Source of the DNA: Candidatus Desantisiibacteriota bacterium
GTDB taxonomy: Bacteria > UBA9089 > CG2-30-40-21
Length of the DNA: 6,707 bases
Direction: 5' to 3'
Assembly: GCA_016208205.1 (NCBI GenBank)
Contig: JACQYP010000085.1
Span: 1 to 6,707 of the forward strand
Shown piece after piece: positions 5,876 through 6,707 of this stretch; position 1 is the first letter of the stretch, and every line of letters begins with the position of its first letter. Made by a program: the position numbers and the translations under genes. The notes beneath the pieces were generated by a model. That model did not search any database. It had not been told where the DNA came from and saw only the letters and a program-made list of their open reading frames with translations.

Positions 5876-6707
5876 ATGGGGAGAAAGGGAGAAAGGCTGA
5901 ATTTCATTATTTGTTTGGTTTTTACATTCCTGTTCCTATCTTCAGGGGTAAGCCTTTGTTCAGCAGATGTATCTACGGAAAAAGGGAAATTATTAAAGAT
6001 ACAAAAAGAGTTGCAACAAAAAAAGGCATTGTTGCAAGAGGCAGCAAAAAAGGAAAAAGGGGTAATAAATGAGTTAGATAAGATAAATCGACAGCTGAAC
6101 CAGACACAAAGAAAGGTAGGTGAATTGGGAGGGGCAATAAAAAAGACACAAAATGAGATATTTATTAAAAAGATAGCCTTGGTTGAAGCTCAGGATAGAC
6201 TTTGCCAGAAACAGAATGAATTGGCTCATAGATTGAGGGCAATCTATAAAAATCGAAAGAATGGTGTGATAGATATTGTCTGTTCTACTCCAAACCTTTC
6301 GGATTTGTCAAGACAGATTTACTTTATGACCATGATTGCTCAAAATGATAATACCTTGATCCGTGAGATACAACAACAGAAAGAGATGTTAACGAGCCAG
6401 AAACAGATACTCCAGGGAAAGAATGCACAGCTTTCAGTCATTCAAAATGATTATAAGCAAGAATTCATTGTTCAGCAAAAACAAGAGAAGGGTTATCAAG
6501 GGCTGCTTTCCCGGGTACAGGAGGAGAAAAACCTTTATCGTCAGCAGGTTGCTCAACTCAACAATTCATCTTCGGAATTAACCTCATTAATCAAGAGATT
6601 GGAGGCACGGAAGAAGGCACAAGAAAAAGCACGGGCAGCAATGGTTGCTAAACGAAAACAAGAGGGTAAAGAGCCGGAAAAAATAGAGGAAAGATCCTAT
6701 CCTGAAA
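5876..6707 (+). CDS. envC: EnvC-like murein hydrolase activator, N-terminal part (3' end cut by window)
   Basis: The frame is open from ATG 5876 to the right edge: 277 whole codons and no stop. EnvC binds the FtsX periplasmic loop and activates cell-wall amidases at the septum. An N-terminal signal peptide is visible: a basic n-region (GRKGER), a hydrophobic stretch at about 10-27, and probable cleavage after CSA at residue 30. Next come long Lys/Gln/Glu-rich coiled coils (about 35-118 and 158-265). Between them is the family-diagnostic segment RLRAIYKNRKNG (119-130) with NLSDLSRQIYFMTMIAQND (140-158). The C-terminal LytM/M23 domain lies beyond the window, so whether it is degenerate (activator) or active (peptidase) cannot be seen. 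C28 lacks a proper lipobox (L at -1), so a lipoprotein is unlikely. AGGGGA at 5860-5865, overlapping the ftsX stop, is a plausible RBS 10 nt away. Confidence 0.88.
   Translation, partial: MGRKGERLNFIICLVFTFLFLSSGVSLCSADVSTEKGKLLKIQKELQQKKALLQEAAKKEKGVINELDKINRQLNQTQRKVGELGGAIKKTQNEIFIKKIALVEAQDRLCQKQNELAHRLRAIYKNRKNGVIDIVCSTPNLSDLSRQIYFMTMIAQNDNTLIREIQQQKEMLTSQKQILQGKNAQLSVIQNDYKQEFIVQQKQEKGYQGLLSRVQEEKNLYRQQVAQLNNSSSELTSLIKRLEARKKAQEKARAAMVAKRKQEGKEPEKIEERSYPE

Noticed and set aside
5951..5963. Lipoprotein signal (Cys at residue 28) in the EnvC-like protein
   Set aside because: The residue before the Cys is Leu, not Gly/Ala/Ser. An ordinary signal peptidase I site after CSA fits better.

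Overview
All supported genes lie on the + strand in a tight, operon-like series. The window is moderately AT-rich and looks like housekeeping DNA from an uncultivated or little-studied bacterium. The set of a DXP-dependent pyridoxine enzyme (PdxJ) plus FtsE, FtsX and an EnvC-type murein hydrolase activator suggests a diderm (Gram-negative type) cell. The nicotinate phosphoribosyltransferase resembles the compact archaeal/deep-branching type with a C-terminal cysteine cluster, and the transketolase is split into two genes. Both features are common in candidate phyla and thermophile-related lineages. I cannot name the phylum from the sequence alone.

Layout: (1) bases 1-274 hold the C-terminal end of a TPR-repeat protein cut by the window edge. 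(2) 276-980 is pdxJ, starting one base after the TPR stop. (3) 1027-2205 is a nicotinate phosphoribosyltransferase. (4) 2206-2355 is the only sizeable non-coding gap; it holds a weak terminator-like hairpin and a good sigma-70-type promoter with extended -10. (5) 2356-3168 and 3262-4233 are the N- and C-terminal subunits of a split transketolase, separated by a striking 73-bp palindrome. (6) 4270-4923, 4944-5861 and 5876 to the right edge are ftsE, ftsX and the 5' part of an envC-like gene, the canonical FtsEX-EnvC order.

Function: the left half is cofactor synthesis (PLP, NAD). The middle is the non-oxidative pentose phosphate pathway, which supplies erythrose-4-P and ribose-5-P, precursors of PLP and PRPP respectively. 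The right half is the cell-division machinery that switches on septal peptidoglycan hydrolysis through an ABC transporter-like ATPase.

The least ordinary content is between the genes. Three palindromic or repeat-derived segments (about 981-1011, 3169-3241, 4208-4242) sit exactly at stop codons. Two of them share a 16-bp identical block, and the third has been translated into the last eight residues of the transketolase C subunit. I see no convincing novel multi-gene system here.
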